Shown: positions 40,925 to 49,083 of the stretch, in pieces
Numbering within the stretch: position 1 is the stretch's first letter
How the letters are laid out: each line of letters starts with the position of its first letter
NCBI GenBank assembly: GCA_020073465.1
Contig: JAIQFC010000011.1
Location: 1-64,000, forward strand
DNA length: 64,000 nt
From: Terriglobia bacterium
Lineage (GTDB): Bacteria; Acidobacteriota; Terriglobia; Terriglobales; Acidobacteriaceae
Direction: 5' to 3'
The notes under the pieces: model-generated
The model's input: only the letters and a program-made list of their open reading frames with translations
Told to the model about the DNA's origin: nothing
The model's database searches: none
Made by a program: the position numbers and the translations under genes

Positions 40925-42025
40925 CTAATTCACGAAGCGGCGCATACGAACATTCATGACCATCCCCAGCGCCAGGAACATGAACAACACGGAAGACCCA
41001 CCATAACTCATCAGCGGCAGGGGTATTCCGGTGACCGGCATAAAACCGACCACCATACCGACGTTGACCAGGATATGGAAGCTAAGCACAGCTACCACAC
41101 CCATCACCACAAACGTGCCAGCGCGGTCGGGCGCTGTTTGCGCGTTCTGGGTCAAACGCATCAGCACTATGAAGTATAGCAGCAGCACCCCAAGCGCGCC
41201 TACGAATCCGTGCTCCTCCGCAAAAGCTGCAAAAATGAAGTCCGTTTGTGGGACTGGAAGGAAAGCCCCGTGTGTTTGCGAGCCTTTCCCGCCCCACAGG
41301 CCTCCCGAACCTACCGCGATCAGGGATTGCGTAACTTGGTACCCCGACCCCTGGGGATCAGCATCCGGTTCCAGGAAACTGGTCAGCCGCTGCTTCTGGT
41401 ACGACTTCAGGACGTGGACACGAGGCGTAAAGAACACCGCCCCTACTGCCACGGCTGCAAGCAGGCCTACGGCGAGCCCCTGTTTCCACTGCAGCCCCCC
41501 CAGAAAGACTCCCATGATCGCAATCGGGACATAGGTCAGCGCCGTTCCGAGGTCAGGTTGGGCTAGAACCAGGAGCATCGGAAATCCGACGATAGCCCCG
41601 GCCTTGATGAAATCTGACCAGGAGAGTTCCCGCTGCCGCATATCGGCGAAATACTTCGCGACCGCAAGGATCAGAATAATCTTTACCCATTCGGATGGCT
41701 GGAAGTGGTTGTTGCCGCCCGGCATCTTGATCCAGCGCCGCGCCCCCAGATACTTCTGCCCGAAGACCAGCACCGCCATCAGCGAACCCACACCCGCGAT
41801 GTAGAACCAGTGAATCTGCTCCAGCAGCGCCTGGTAGTTGATCAGGCTCATGAGGAACATCATGCCGACACCGCCGAGAACCCAGTAAATCTGCTTGATA
41901 TGCGATCCGGCAAACTTGGTGTGCTGGGTCGCGCTCTGGATCTCCATCACCCCCAGACCGCAGATGATGAGCACGAAGACCAGCAGCAGCCAGTCGAAAT
42001 CGCGAAATGAAACGTAACGTGACAT
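40925..42025 (-). CDS. rodA: Rod-shape-determining SEDS glycosyltransferase RodA
   Basis: 366 residues, about ten helices, SEDS family. Typical motifs: GARRWIKM near residues 94-101, FQPSEWVKIILIL, QPDLGTALTY, GSQTHGAFLPVPQTDFIFAAFAEEHGF, and GIPLPLMSYGGSSV at the end. RodA polymerises lateral peptidoglycan together with PBP2. The gene lies after mrdA in the mre cluster, with a heptamer array seven bases before the ATG and no Shine-Dalgarno. Confidence 0.95.
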   Translation of the reverse strand: MSRYVSFRDFDWLLLVFVLIICGLGVMEIQSATQHTKFAGSHIKQIYWVLGGVGMMFLMSLINYQALLEQIHWFYIAGVGSLMAVLVFGQKYLGARRWIKMPGGNNHFQPSEWVKIILILAVAKYFADMRQRELSWSDFIKAGAIVGFPMLLVLAQPDLGTALTYVPIAIMGVFLGGLQWKQGLAVGLLAAVAVGAVFFTPRVHVLKSYQKQRLTSFLEPDADPQGSGYQVTQSLIAVGSGGLWGGKGSQTHGAFLPVPQTDFIFAAFAEEHGFVGALGVLLLYFIVLMRLTQNAQTAPDRAGTFVVMGVVAVLSFHILVNVGMVVGFMPVTGIPLPLMSYGGSSVLFMFLALGMVMNVRMRRFVN

Positions 42026-42032
42026 CGGAAAC

Positions 42033-42063
42033 CAGTTCTCAGTTCTCGGTTCTCAGTTCTCAG
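42033..42063. repeat. Heptamer array upstream of rodA
   Basis: CAGTTCT, CAGTTCT, CGGTTCT, CAGTTCT, CAG. Starts 8 bases from the rodA ATG. No inverted partner in this gap. Confidence 0.8.
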
Positions 42064-42083
42064 CCTTCTTCCCCCAAATCGGG

Positions 42084-42115
42084 GTTGTCATCCTGAGCGA
42101 AGCGAAGGACCTCAT
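42084..42115. repeat. Solo half of the REP-like palindrome
   Basis: Same sequence as the left arm of the 20061 element (GTTGTCATCCTGAGCGAAGC...GGACCTC) without an opposing arm. Lies in the mrdA-rodA gap. Confidence 0.7.
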
Positions 42116-42185
42116 ACCCGCCTGCGCAACCACAAGCCTATAAAGCGTTCTCTTCCCGTCGTCGATAGAGTTGTCAGGCCATTGC

Positions 42186-44147
42186 CTAATGAATCCCCGG
42201 CGCGGCCGTCGCCGCCACCAGCGGCTTCTTCGGCAGAGCAACGGCAAACCGCCCGCTCTCCAGCTTGTCTTGGTGGCCGCCGCCATCAGGCATTGTCCAG
42301 AGAGCACCCATGTCGACGTTGCCGCTCTTCGGCTTCTCCACCATCTTGTTCGGCGTGCGCCGCTGCTTGTCGACGAAGGCCTTGATCACCTGCGTCGCCA
42401 ACCGTGCCGCCAACTTCCCGTGCTCGCCGCCTTGAAACAGTACGCAGACAATGATGTCCGGATTGCGTCGCGGCGTGAATCCCACGAACCACCCGTTCTG
42501 CGCCAGGTCGTCGCTGTTTTTGAACTTTGCCCGAGTGGCCAGCGAAACGATCTGTGCCGACCCCGTCTTGCCGGCGATATCAATGCCAGGAACGTGCGCC
42601 GAAGGGGCCGTACCTTCGGGGAGCAAAACCCGTGACATGGCGTCCGTAATCAGGTTCCAACCGCTGGGCTCGATCGGAATATTCTTCACTTCCGTGTAAT
42701 GACTGACCTCGACGTATCCGGCGGGAATCCCGTCCGGGTCCACCACGTGGGGCACAACCATGCGCCCGCCCATGGAGATCGCCGCAATGGCGCGCGTCAA
42801 CTGCACCGGGGTGATCGCCACCGCGCCCTGGCCGATGCCGACCGAAATCGTTTCCCCGGCGAACCACTTCTGTTTGAAGTTGCGGATCTTCCACTCCTCG
42901 GACGGCATCACTCCGCTCACTTCGTTGGGCAGGTCGATCCCGGTCTTTTGTCCAAGCCCTAGAGCAGTGGCGTATTTCGCAATGCGGTCGATGCCCAGCT
43001 TTTCCGCCAGCGTATAGAAGAAAACGTCGCAAGACTGGTAGATGGCTTTCTCGATATCGACGGCTCCGTGCCCGCTCTTCACCCAGCAACCGAACCGCCG
43101 GCCGTAAAACTCAGCGCTGCCCGCGCAGTTCACATGCAGAGTCTGGGCAATCCCTTCCTGCCAGCCCGCGGTTGCCATGATGATCTTGAACGTCGAACCC
43201 GGCGCCAACTGTGCCTGAATCGCCTTGTTCAGCAGCGGCTTGTCAGGATCAGTGACCAGTTTGTTCCACTCATCCCGCGAGATGCGCACCGAAAAGTCGT
43301 TCGGATCAAATGTCGGCCGGCTCACCATGGCAAGGACCTCGCCGGTGCGTGGATCCATGGCGACGATGGCGCCGTTCTTCCCTTCCAGAGCCTGTTCCGC
43401 CGCAATCTGCAGATCGATGTCGATGGTCAGCTTGAGTTGCTTGCCGGGCTCCGCGGGAGTCTCATCCAGGCGTCCCACTTCGCGTCCGTGGCTGTTCACG
43501 AGCGCGCGGCGCGATCCGTTCTTGCCCATCAGCACCGAGTTGTACTGCCGCTCCACCCCCGACACGCCCACCATGTCCCCCGGGCCATAAAGCTCAAACT
43601 GCGGCTGGTTGAGCATGTCTTCGGTGACTTCGCCGACATACCCGATCAGGTGCGCCATGAACCCGTTGCGCGGATACAGGCGCCGGTGGGCCATGATCGT
43701 GTCCAGTTCCGGCAATTCGTTCCGGTGCGCATCGATGAAGGCGAGTTCATCCGGCGTGATGTCTTCTTTCAGAAAAATCGGCTGGTACTGCGGCATCGAG
43801 GCGAAGCGGCGTATGCGCGCCCGCACTTCATTCGGATCCAGGTGCAGCCCCTGGGCGATCAGGTCTGCGTCTGCGACGAGGTCGCGCGAAGAGTCGCGCA
43901 GCAGCAGCGCGGAGAATGACGGATAGTTATCGACGATCGTGCGTCCTTCGCGGTCGAGAATCTTCCCGCGCGGCGCAAGGATAGGCACGTTGCGAATGCG
44001 ATTCTTCTCGGCCGCGAGAGAGTAGTAATCGCTCTGCATCACCTGCAGCCGCCACAATCCGTACGCCAGTACCAGGAAAATACCGAGGATGATGTACTGC
44101 GCCGCGGTCAGGCGGATAGCGGATACTTTTTCGTCGCGGCCGAACAT
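42186..44147 (-). CDS. mrdA: Penicillin-binding protein 2
   Basis: 653 residues. One N-terminal membrane helix (YIILGIFLVLAYGLWRL), a PBP dimerisation domain (ILAPRGKILDREG), then the transpeptidase with S318-TFK in APGSTFKI, SCD at 371-373, and K526-TG in GKTGSAQ. PBP2 is the transpeptidase partner of RodA in cell elongation. The C-terminal 60 residues are extended. The ATG is directly preceded by a heptamer array (44148), with no Shine-Dalgarno. Confidence 0.95.
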   Translation of the reverse strand: MFGRDEKVSAIRLTAAQYIILGIFLVLAYGLWRLQVMQSDYYSLAAEKNRIRNVPILAPRGKILDREGRTIVDNYPSFSALLLRDSSRDLVADADLIAQGLHLDPNEVRARIRRFASMPQYQPIFLKEDITPDELAFIDAHRNELPELDTIMAHRRLYPRNGFMAHLIGYVGEVTEDMLNQPQFELYGPGDMVGVSGVERQYNSVLMGKNGSRRALVNSHGREVGRLDETPAEPGKQLKLTIDIDLQIAAEQALEGKNGAIVAMDPRTGEVLAMVSRPTFDPNDFSVRISRDEWNKLVTDPDKPLLNKAIQAQLAPGSTFKIIMATAGWQEGIAQTLHVNCAGSAEFYGRRFGCWVKSGHGAVDIEKAIYQSCDVFFYTLAEKLGIDRIAKYATALGLGQKTGIDLPNEVSGVMPSEEWKIRNFKQKWFAGETISVGIGQGAVAITPVQLTRAIAAISMGGRMVVPHVVDPDGIPAGYVEVSHYTEVKNIPIEPSGWNLITDAMSRVLLPEGTAPSAHVPGIDIAGKTGSAQIVSLATRAKFKNSDDLAQNGWFVGFTPRRNPDIIVCVLFQGGEHGKLAARLATQVIKAFVDKQRRTPNKMVEKPKSGNVDMGALWTMPDGGGHQDKLESGRFAVALPKKPLVAATAAPGIH

Positions 44148-44357
44148 CAGTTGTCAGTGGCCAGTTGCCAGTTGCCAGTTGCCAGTGTGAGCACTTCTGG
44201 TCCGGAACGTGTCACTTGTCCTCGCAGAGTCGAGTATGGAGTAGTCCTTATTCGCATTGTAATGCTTCCCAATGCCTGCAATTGACGACCCGGGTAACGG
44301 AAGTCATAAGCTCGCCAGGTTTCACTGGCAACTGGGCACTGGCAACTGGCAACTGCT
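44148..44357. repeat. Inverted heptamer-repeat unit filling the mreD-mrdA gap
   Basis: Left arm CAGTTGT, CAGTGGC, then CAGTTGC three times and CAGTGTG (44148-44189). Right arm ACTGGCA, ACTGGGC, ACTGGCA, ACTGGCA, ACTGC (44324-44356), the inverted sequence. It starts on the base next to the mrdA ATG and ends on the base next to the mreD stop (44358). The 134 bases between arms hold no gene. Confidence 0.85.
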
Positions 44358-44876
44358 CTAGGTTCTTTGCTTGAACTTGTCCAGCACGAAGTACAGCATC
44401 ACACCCAGCACCGCATTCGCCAGCCCAGCCAGGATGCTGCGTCCCCAGCTCCAGTTCAGCGCCATGTTCACCATGCCGCGCGCCACAGTGAAATACACCA
44501 CGCCGTGTACCAGGTAGAAGCCAAGGGTGACCAGGAGGCGGGCGCCGGCATTTTCCACGTCCAGCTTGACGCCCAGAGACGACGCCAAAAAACCCACCAC
44601 TGTCTTGGCTATCCCAAACAGCCCGATATGATGGTGTCCCAGAGCATCCTGCACCAGGCCAATCACCGCCCCGGTGAGCAGGCCAGAAATCGGACTCCGC
44701 CGTGCCATGGCAAAGAAAATCGTCACCAGAAGGGGCAGATCAAGGTAGGAGAAGAGAGGAAACCGCCTGGGAACGAACGCTTGCAGGAACAGCGCCAGCA
44801 ACGGCACTCCCACCGTCACCGGCACACTGAACCGGTAGACCTCAACCTGCTCGCCTGATGTGTAAGTAATCTGCAC
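44358..44876 (-). CDS. mreD: Rod-shape-determining protein MreD
   Basis: 172 residues from a GTG one base after the mreC stop. Five to six hydrophobic helices with MreD-like segments: FSVPVTVGVPLLALFLQAFVP, LDLPLLVTIFFAMARRSPISG, GAVIGLVQDALGHHHIGLFG, VVYFTVARG. MreD is an inner-membrane partner of MreC in the elongasome. The stop is flush with the heptamer unit. The frame is open further upstream but lies within mreC. Confidence 0.85.
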   Translation of the reverse strand: MQITYTSGEQVEVYRFSVPVTVGVPLLALFLQAFVPRRFPLFSYLDLPLLVTIFFAMARRSPISGLLTGAVIGLVQDALGHHHIGLFGIAKTVVGFLASSLGVKLDVENAGARLLVTLGFYLVHGVVYFTVARGMVNMALNWSWGRSILAGLANAVLGVMLYFVLDKFKQRT

Positions 44877-44877
44877 G

Positions 44878-46245
44878 CTAGTGTGGGCTGTCTTCGGCTG
44901 CAGGAGGCTGCGGATTCGGCTGCGGCGGCGGTGGCGTCTGCGTCCCCGAGGAATCCGGTTGGGAAGCTTCAGGCTTCGATCCGGCAGCCTTCTTGGAGGA
45001 TCCAGTCTTGGCAACCGGGTCGGAGGAACTCTTCGGAGCTGCGGTGTTCGACACTTCACCAGTTGCCGGCTGTCCCGGGACCGTCGCGGTGCGTGCAGCG
45101 CCGGAACCCGCTGCGTGACTGCCAGCCGGTGTCGAAGTACCCGGAGCAGTCCCTGCAGGAGTAATTCCACTGCCAGTTGGCTTGGTCGATCCCACCGGAC
45201 CCTGCACCTTCGCAGTCCCACCTTGTGGGCCGGGCACAGTGGAGGGTTTCGAATGAGGCACAGAGCTGCTGGTTGCTCCCCCCGCGCCTGTCGCAGCGTT
45301 CCCTGGCTTCGCGGCAGCGCTGGCCTCGGGGGTAGGCGGCTTGTCCGGCACTGACGGCAGCCGCTGGGCCAGAATATCGGCCGCTCGCATGCGCTCCGTA
45401 TCCTGAGCTGCGGACTGCCGCTCCTGCTTCTCCGTCACCACCAGCACTTCTTCCAGCTTGCTCAGGTTTGCCGCCGGCTTAATCTTGACATTCAGAAACA
45501 GATCCTTTCCGGTTCCCACCTTCATCACCGTCCCAACGGGAAGGCCCTTGGGAAAGACCTGATCGCCACCGCTGGTCAGCACGGGTTCCCCAGCCGCGAC
45601 CTGCTCGTCACTCATAACCCGTTCCAGCATGACCTCGCCATTCGGTGTCCCGCGCAGTACGCCCTGCAGCCTCGACTTCTCGAGAATCGCGCCCACTCCG
45701 CTGCTCTGGTCGTTGATCAGCAGCACCTGGGAAACCGTCGGAAACACCTGCAAAATCTTGCCCACGATACCGTCGGCAGTAATCACTGCCAGGTCCCGCC
45801 GCAGGCCGTCGTTCTCCCCTTTGTCGATGTAGATGATTCGCGAAAGGTCGCTGCCGCTCGAGCCGATGACTTGCGCGGCCACGGTCCGGGAGACGAACTG
45901 CTCCTTGAATGCCAGCAGAGCCTGCAATCGATGTGCCTGCGCTGCGTCGTCGCTCAGCCGCACCTGCTCCAGCCGCATTTGCTCAATCTGTTCCCGGAGC
46001 TGGCGATTCTCCGCCCGCACTCCACGCAGGTAAAAGTAGTTGTGCCAGAGATTGCCGCAGCCGTTCTGCACCCAGACCAGCCCGCGTTCAAAAGGAGTGA
46101 TGGCGCTCACCGCCCAGATGCGGATCAGGCGGGTATTCTCCGCATCCGCGCTGCGTTTGACCTGCACCGCAAGTCCCAACACCTGCAGGAACAACACTCC
46201 TACCAGGATGATCAGGTTGCGGTAACGGCCGAGTACGGATTCCAT
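44878..46245 (-). CDS. mreC: Cell-shape protein MreC with a long disordered C-terminus
   Basis: 455 residues from MESVLGRY. One N-terminal membrane helix (residues 10-27), a coiled coil at about 75-112, then the beta-rich MreC domain (RIIYIDKGENDGLRRDLAVIT, GIVGKILQVFP, VLLINDQSSGVGAIL). From about residue 295 there is a Pro/Ser/Gly/Thr-rich tail of roughly 160 residues ending PAAEDSPH. The canonical domain is complete; the tail is unusual. The start has no Shine-Dalgarno because the heptamer array begins five bases upstream. Confidence 0.9.
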   Translation of the reverse strand: MESVLGRYRNLIILVGVLFLQVLGLAVQVKRSADAENTRLIRIWAVSAITPFERGLVWVQNGCGNLWHNYFYLRGVRAENRQLREQIEQMRLEQVRLSDDAAQAHRLQALLAFKEQFVSRTVAAQVIGSSGSDLSRIIYIDKGENDGLRRDLAVITADGIVGKILQVFPTVSQVLLINDQSSGVGAILEKSRLQGVLRGTPNGEVMLERVMSDEQVAAGEPVLTSGGDQVFPKGLPVGTVMKVGTGKDLFLNVKIKPAANLSKLEEVLVVTEKQERQSAAQDTERMRAADILAQRLPSVPDKPPTPEASAAAKPGNAATGAGGATSSSVPHSKPSTVPGPQGGTAKVQGPVGSTKPTGSGITPAGTAPGTSTPAGSHAAGSGAARTATVPGQPATGEVSNTAAPKSSSDPVAKTGSSKKAAGSKPEASQPDSSGTQTPPPPQPNPQPPAAEDSPH

Positions 46246-46340
46246 AAAACCAGTTGCCAGTTGCCAGTGGTCAGTCGCCAGTGGTGCCCAGTTGCCGGCG
46301 GTCTTAACTGGCAACTGACAACTGGCTACTGGCAACTGTT
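46246..46340. repeat. Inverted heptamer-repeat unit filling the mreB-mreC gap
   Basis: Left arm CAGTTGC, CAGTTGC, CAGTGGT, CAGTCGC, CAGTGGT from 46251. Right arm AACTGGC, AACTGAC, AACTGGC, TACTGGC, AACTGTT (46306-46340), the inverted form. It ends flush with the mreB stop (46341), so the whole gap is one long imperfect hairpin. Confidence 0.85.
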
Positions 46341-47405
46341 TTATTCGATCGAGATCTTGCGCAGCAGCTTGAAGTCCGAGAGCATCTTGCCCGTGCCCAG
46401 CACCACGCTGCACAGCGGGTCGTCAGCAATCGAAACCGGCAGCCCGGTTTCTTCGCGGATGCGCTTGTCGAGATTCTTGAGCAGCGCGCCGCCGCCGGTC
46501 AGCACGATGCCGCGGTCACTGATGTCGGCTGAGAGTTCGGGAGGTGTCCGCTCCAGGGCCACGCGGATCGCATTCATGATCGTCGAAACGCATTCACTCA
46601 GCGCTTCGCGGATTTCGCCATCGTCGACGGTGATGGTCTTGGGCACACCTTCAATCAGGTTGCGGCCTTTGATCTCCATCGTCATCGGCTTATCGAGTTG
46701 ATGAGCCGAGCCGATTTCCATCTTGATCTGCTCCGCCGTACGCTCGCCGATCAACAAGTTATATTTCCGCTTCAGGTAGTTCATGACGGCTTCGTCCATC
46801 TGGTTGCCGGCCATACGCACGGAACGCGAATAAACGATGCCGCTCAGTGAGATCACCGCGATGTCAGTCGTGCCGCCGCCAATGTCGACCACCATGTTGC
46901 CGCTGGGCTCAGTGATCGGCAGGCCCGCGCCGATCGCTGCCACCATGGCTTGCTCCACCAGGTGCACTTCGCTCGCCTTGGCGCGATAGGCCGAATCCAT
47001 GACCGCTCGTTTTTCCACCTGCGTGATCTCGGAAGGCACTCCGATTACGATCCGCGGATGCACCAGCATCTTGCGGTTGTGCGCCTTCTGGATGAAGTAG
47101 TTCAGCATCTTCTCGGTAACTTTGAAGTCAGCGATGACGCCGTCTTTCATGGGCTTGATGGCGACGATGTTGCCCGGCGTGCGGCCCAGCATCTCTTTCG
47201 CCTCTTTGCCCACGGCCTCGACTTCGCCCGTGTTCTTGTTGATGGCGACAATCGACGGCTCGTTGACCACGATGCCCTTGCCGCGCGCATACACCAGCGT
47301 GTTGGCAGTGCCCAGGTCGATGGCCAGATCGCTGGAGAAAATGCTGAAAAGAGACCGCAGATTATGGGCGCGCGATCCGCTTGAGTGGAATCCGTTATTT
47401 GACAT
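46341..47405 (-). CDS. mreB: Rod-shape-determining protein MreB
   Basis: 354 residues, actin-like ATPase. Motifs: LAIDLGTANTLVY (phosphate 1), VVDIGGGTTDIAVISLSG (phosphate 2), GIVLTGGGALLKNL (adenosine), plus KPMKDGVIADFKVTEKML and IGVPSEITQVEKRAV. First gene of the cluster mreB-mreC-mreD-mrdA-rodA. A TAGAAT hexamer about 90 bases upstream with TTGAGC at 19-base spacing is a weak promoter candidate. Confidence 0.97.
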   Translation of the reverse strand: MSNNGFHSSGSRAHNLRSLFSIFSSDLAIDLGTANTLVYARGKGIVVNEPSIVAINKNTGEVEAVGKEAKEMLGRTPGNIVAIKPMKDGVIADFKVTEKMLNYFIQKAHNRKMLVHPRIVIGVPSEITQVEKRAVMDSAYRAKASEVHLVEQAMVAAIGAGLPITEPSGNMVVDIGGGTTDIAVISLSGIVYSRSVRMAGNQMDEAVMNYLKRKYNLLIGERTAEQIKMEIGSAHQLDKPMTMEIKGRNLIEGVPKTITVDDGEIREALSECVSTIMNAIRVALERTPPELSADISDRGIVLTGGGALLKNLDKRIREETGLPVSIADDPLCSVVLGTGKMLSDFKLLRKISIE

Positions 47406-47558
47406 GACTAAGTTCTTCCCGCGTTCTTCGAGTATGCTGTCGCTCCGGGAAACCCCGGGCTCACCATTCTCCTGTTTTCACGGCGGGATACATCCATTCT
47501 ACGGGATGTTCCGCAACCGCGCTCAACCGAGAGTTCTTGCTCCTTCTTCGTACTCCAC

Positions 47559-48845
47559 CTACTGAATGATGATCTTCTTCTGCTGCGTGTTCACTCCACC
47601 TTGAGCCGTCTGCGCCGTGATCGTAATCACCGCTTCTCCCGTCGGCAGAGGTGGAGTGAAGTAGTGGAATGTGCCGTCGGTCGTGATCATCGGCACCTCC
47701 CGCCCGTTCACCATCACCCGCGCCCCGGTTTCGGTCTTTCCTGTCACTTCAATGACGTGTCCGTGCTGGATGAAAGGGTCCAATTCCAGGTTGATCGCGT
47801 CGGTCTGCTTACCCTTGGGAATGATGGTGAAGCGGTTCTTCTCGCTCTCCACCGACTCTTTCCCACCCGAGTCATAGGACTGCACCGCCCAGTAATAAGC
47901 ACCTTCGCCCAGACTGGTGACGGTGACGTCTGCTGTGTTGACCTTTTTGTCAACCAGTGTAGAGGAAAAATAGGGATTGCGCGAGATTCGTAGCCGGTAA
48001 CCAACTGCATTCGCCATCGGCGTCCAGGAGAATTCCACGTCCTTGGTGCTTTCTCCCGTGGAAAAGATCGGCGCCATGTTGGCCGGAGAAATCGGCGTCG
48101 GAGGCCCAATCTCTTTCGCCTTCTCCATACGCGCCTGTTGTCCCTGGAAACTCACTTTCTCCCAGTTGGCCAGTTGCACGGTTTCCCCGTTGCGCGAGAC
48201 CTCGCCCGTTCCTTTCTTCATCAGGATCTCGTGCTGGTCGGCTTTGGGATCGTTATGCACCTGCGCCGCCGACTCTGGAGCCAGCGAGGCGGTTGCCCCC
48301 GCCACAATCACCTGCGACTTCGACCCCTGAACGTACGTTGCCGTGGAAAGATCCACCGTCCCTGTACTTACCGCGACCGCCACGTTGGTCTGTTGCTGGT
48401 CGTTGGCAGAGTTCTCTTCAATCACGATCAGCGAATCCTGCTTGACCGTGTAGCTGGTACCGTCATTGAAGACCACCTTAGCCATGCCTTCCGAGCCCGT
48501 TTGCACGACGTCGCCCTTGTCGAGAGGGACGTTGTAGTCCGCCGCGACCCAGCTGTTGCCGTTGCCCTTCTTGACCCGGACCGTGCCATCAAGCGCGGTG
48601 AAGTGCGCCTGCTGCGCGGTGGAAATTCCCGAGCCCGCCGGCGGGGCCATGCCCGCGATGCGCTCCAGAACTTTGTTGGCTACATTGTCCGCGGCTTGAA
48701 TGCTGGTTTGGGTGAATTGCGGGAAGGCAATCCGCATCCCGACGAAAAATATGAGCGCGCCTGCCAGAATCAGCAGGGCCACACTACGGTATGTGACCGT
48801 CTTCCACTTGATGTGGATTCCCGGTTTGCGATTTTCGGCAGACAC
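47559..48845 (-). CDS. FecR-domain exported or membrane-anchored protein
   Basis: 428 residues. One N-terminal membrane helix (SVALLILAGALIFFVGMRI), then a FecR-like domain at about 80-230 (LDGTVRVKKGNGNSWVAA, LDKGDVVQTGSEGMAKVVFNDGTSYTV), a fibronectin-like or glucodextranase-type segment (FSWTPMANAVGYRLRISRNPYF) and a final Ig-like domain. In Acidobacteriota such proteins are extracytoplasmic and often lack a cognate sigma factor; none is present here. Upstream of mreB on the same strand but separated by 153 bases. Confidence 0.75.
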   Translation of the reverse strand: MSAENRKPGIHIKWKTVTYRSVALLILAGALIFFVGMRIAFPQFTQTSIQAADNVANKVLERIAGMAPPAGSGISTAQQAHFTALDGTVRVKKGNGNSWVAADYNVPLDKGDVVQTGSEGMAKVVFNDGTSYTVKQDSLIVIEENSANDQQQTNVAVAVSTGTVDLSTATYVQGSKSQVIVAGATASLAPESAAQVHNDPKADQHEILMKKGTGEVSRNGETVQLANWEKVSFQGQQARMEKAKEIGPPTPISPANMAPIFSTGESTKDVEFSWTPMANAVGYRLRISRNPYFSSTLVDKKVNTADVTVTSLGEGAYYWAVQSYDSGGKESVESEKNRFTIIPKGKQTDAINLELDPFIQHGHVIEVTGKTETGARVMVNGREVPMITTDGTFHYFTPPLPTGEAVITITAQTAQGGVNTQQKKIIIQ

Positions 48846-49052
48846 GTGGACCTAGAAACCTTCTCGAACCTTAGCAACTATCAGTAAAAGAAAACGTTAG
48901 CACAAGAAAAACAGCGGAAAGAACAGGTAATCAGCTTGCGACGTTACCTTCGTGTGGGAATCTTCTGACTGCAGGGCACCGACTCGTTTCGATACACCCC
49001 AAACATGGTCCGACCCGACTCGATCGGAACCAAAAGCCGCCTTCTTTCGTAA

Positions 49053-49083
49053 CCATGGCTCAGCTATTCTTATCGAGCCATGG
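49053..49083 (+). promoter_or_regulatory. Hairpin containing the glycosyltransferase start codon
   Basis: CCATGGCTC at 49053-49061 pairs with GAGCCATGG at 49075-49083, loop 13 bases. The start ATG at 49080 is inside the 3' stem. Confidence 0.4.

Noticed and set aside
44148-44357. CRISPR-like array
   Set aside because: Period is 7 bp with no spacers, units are degenerate and inverted; no cas genes.
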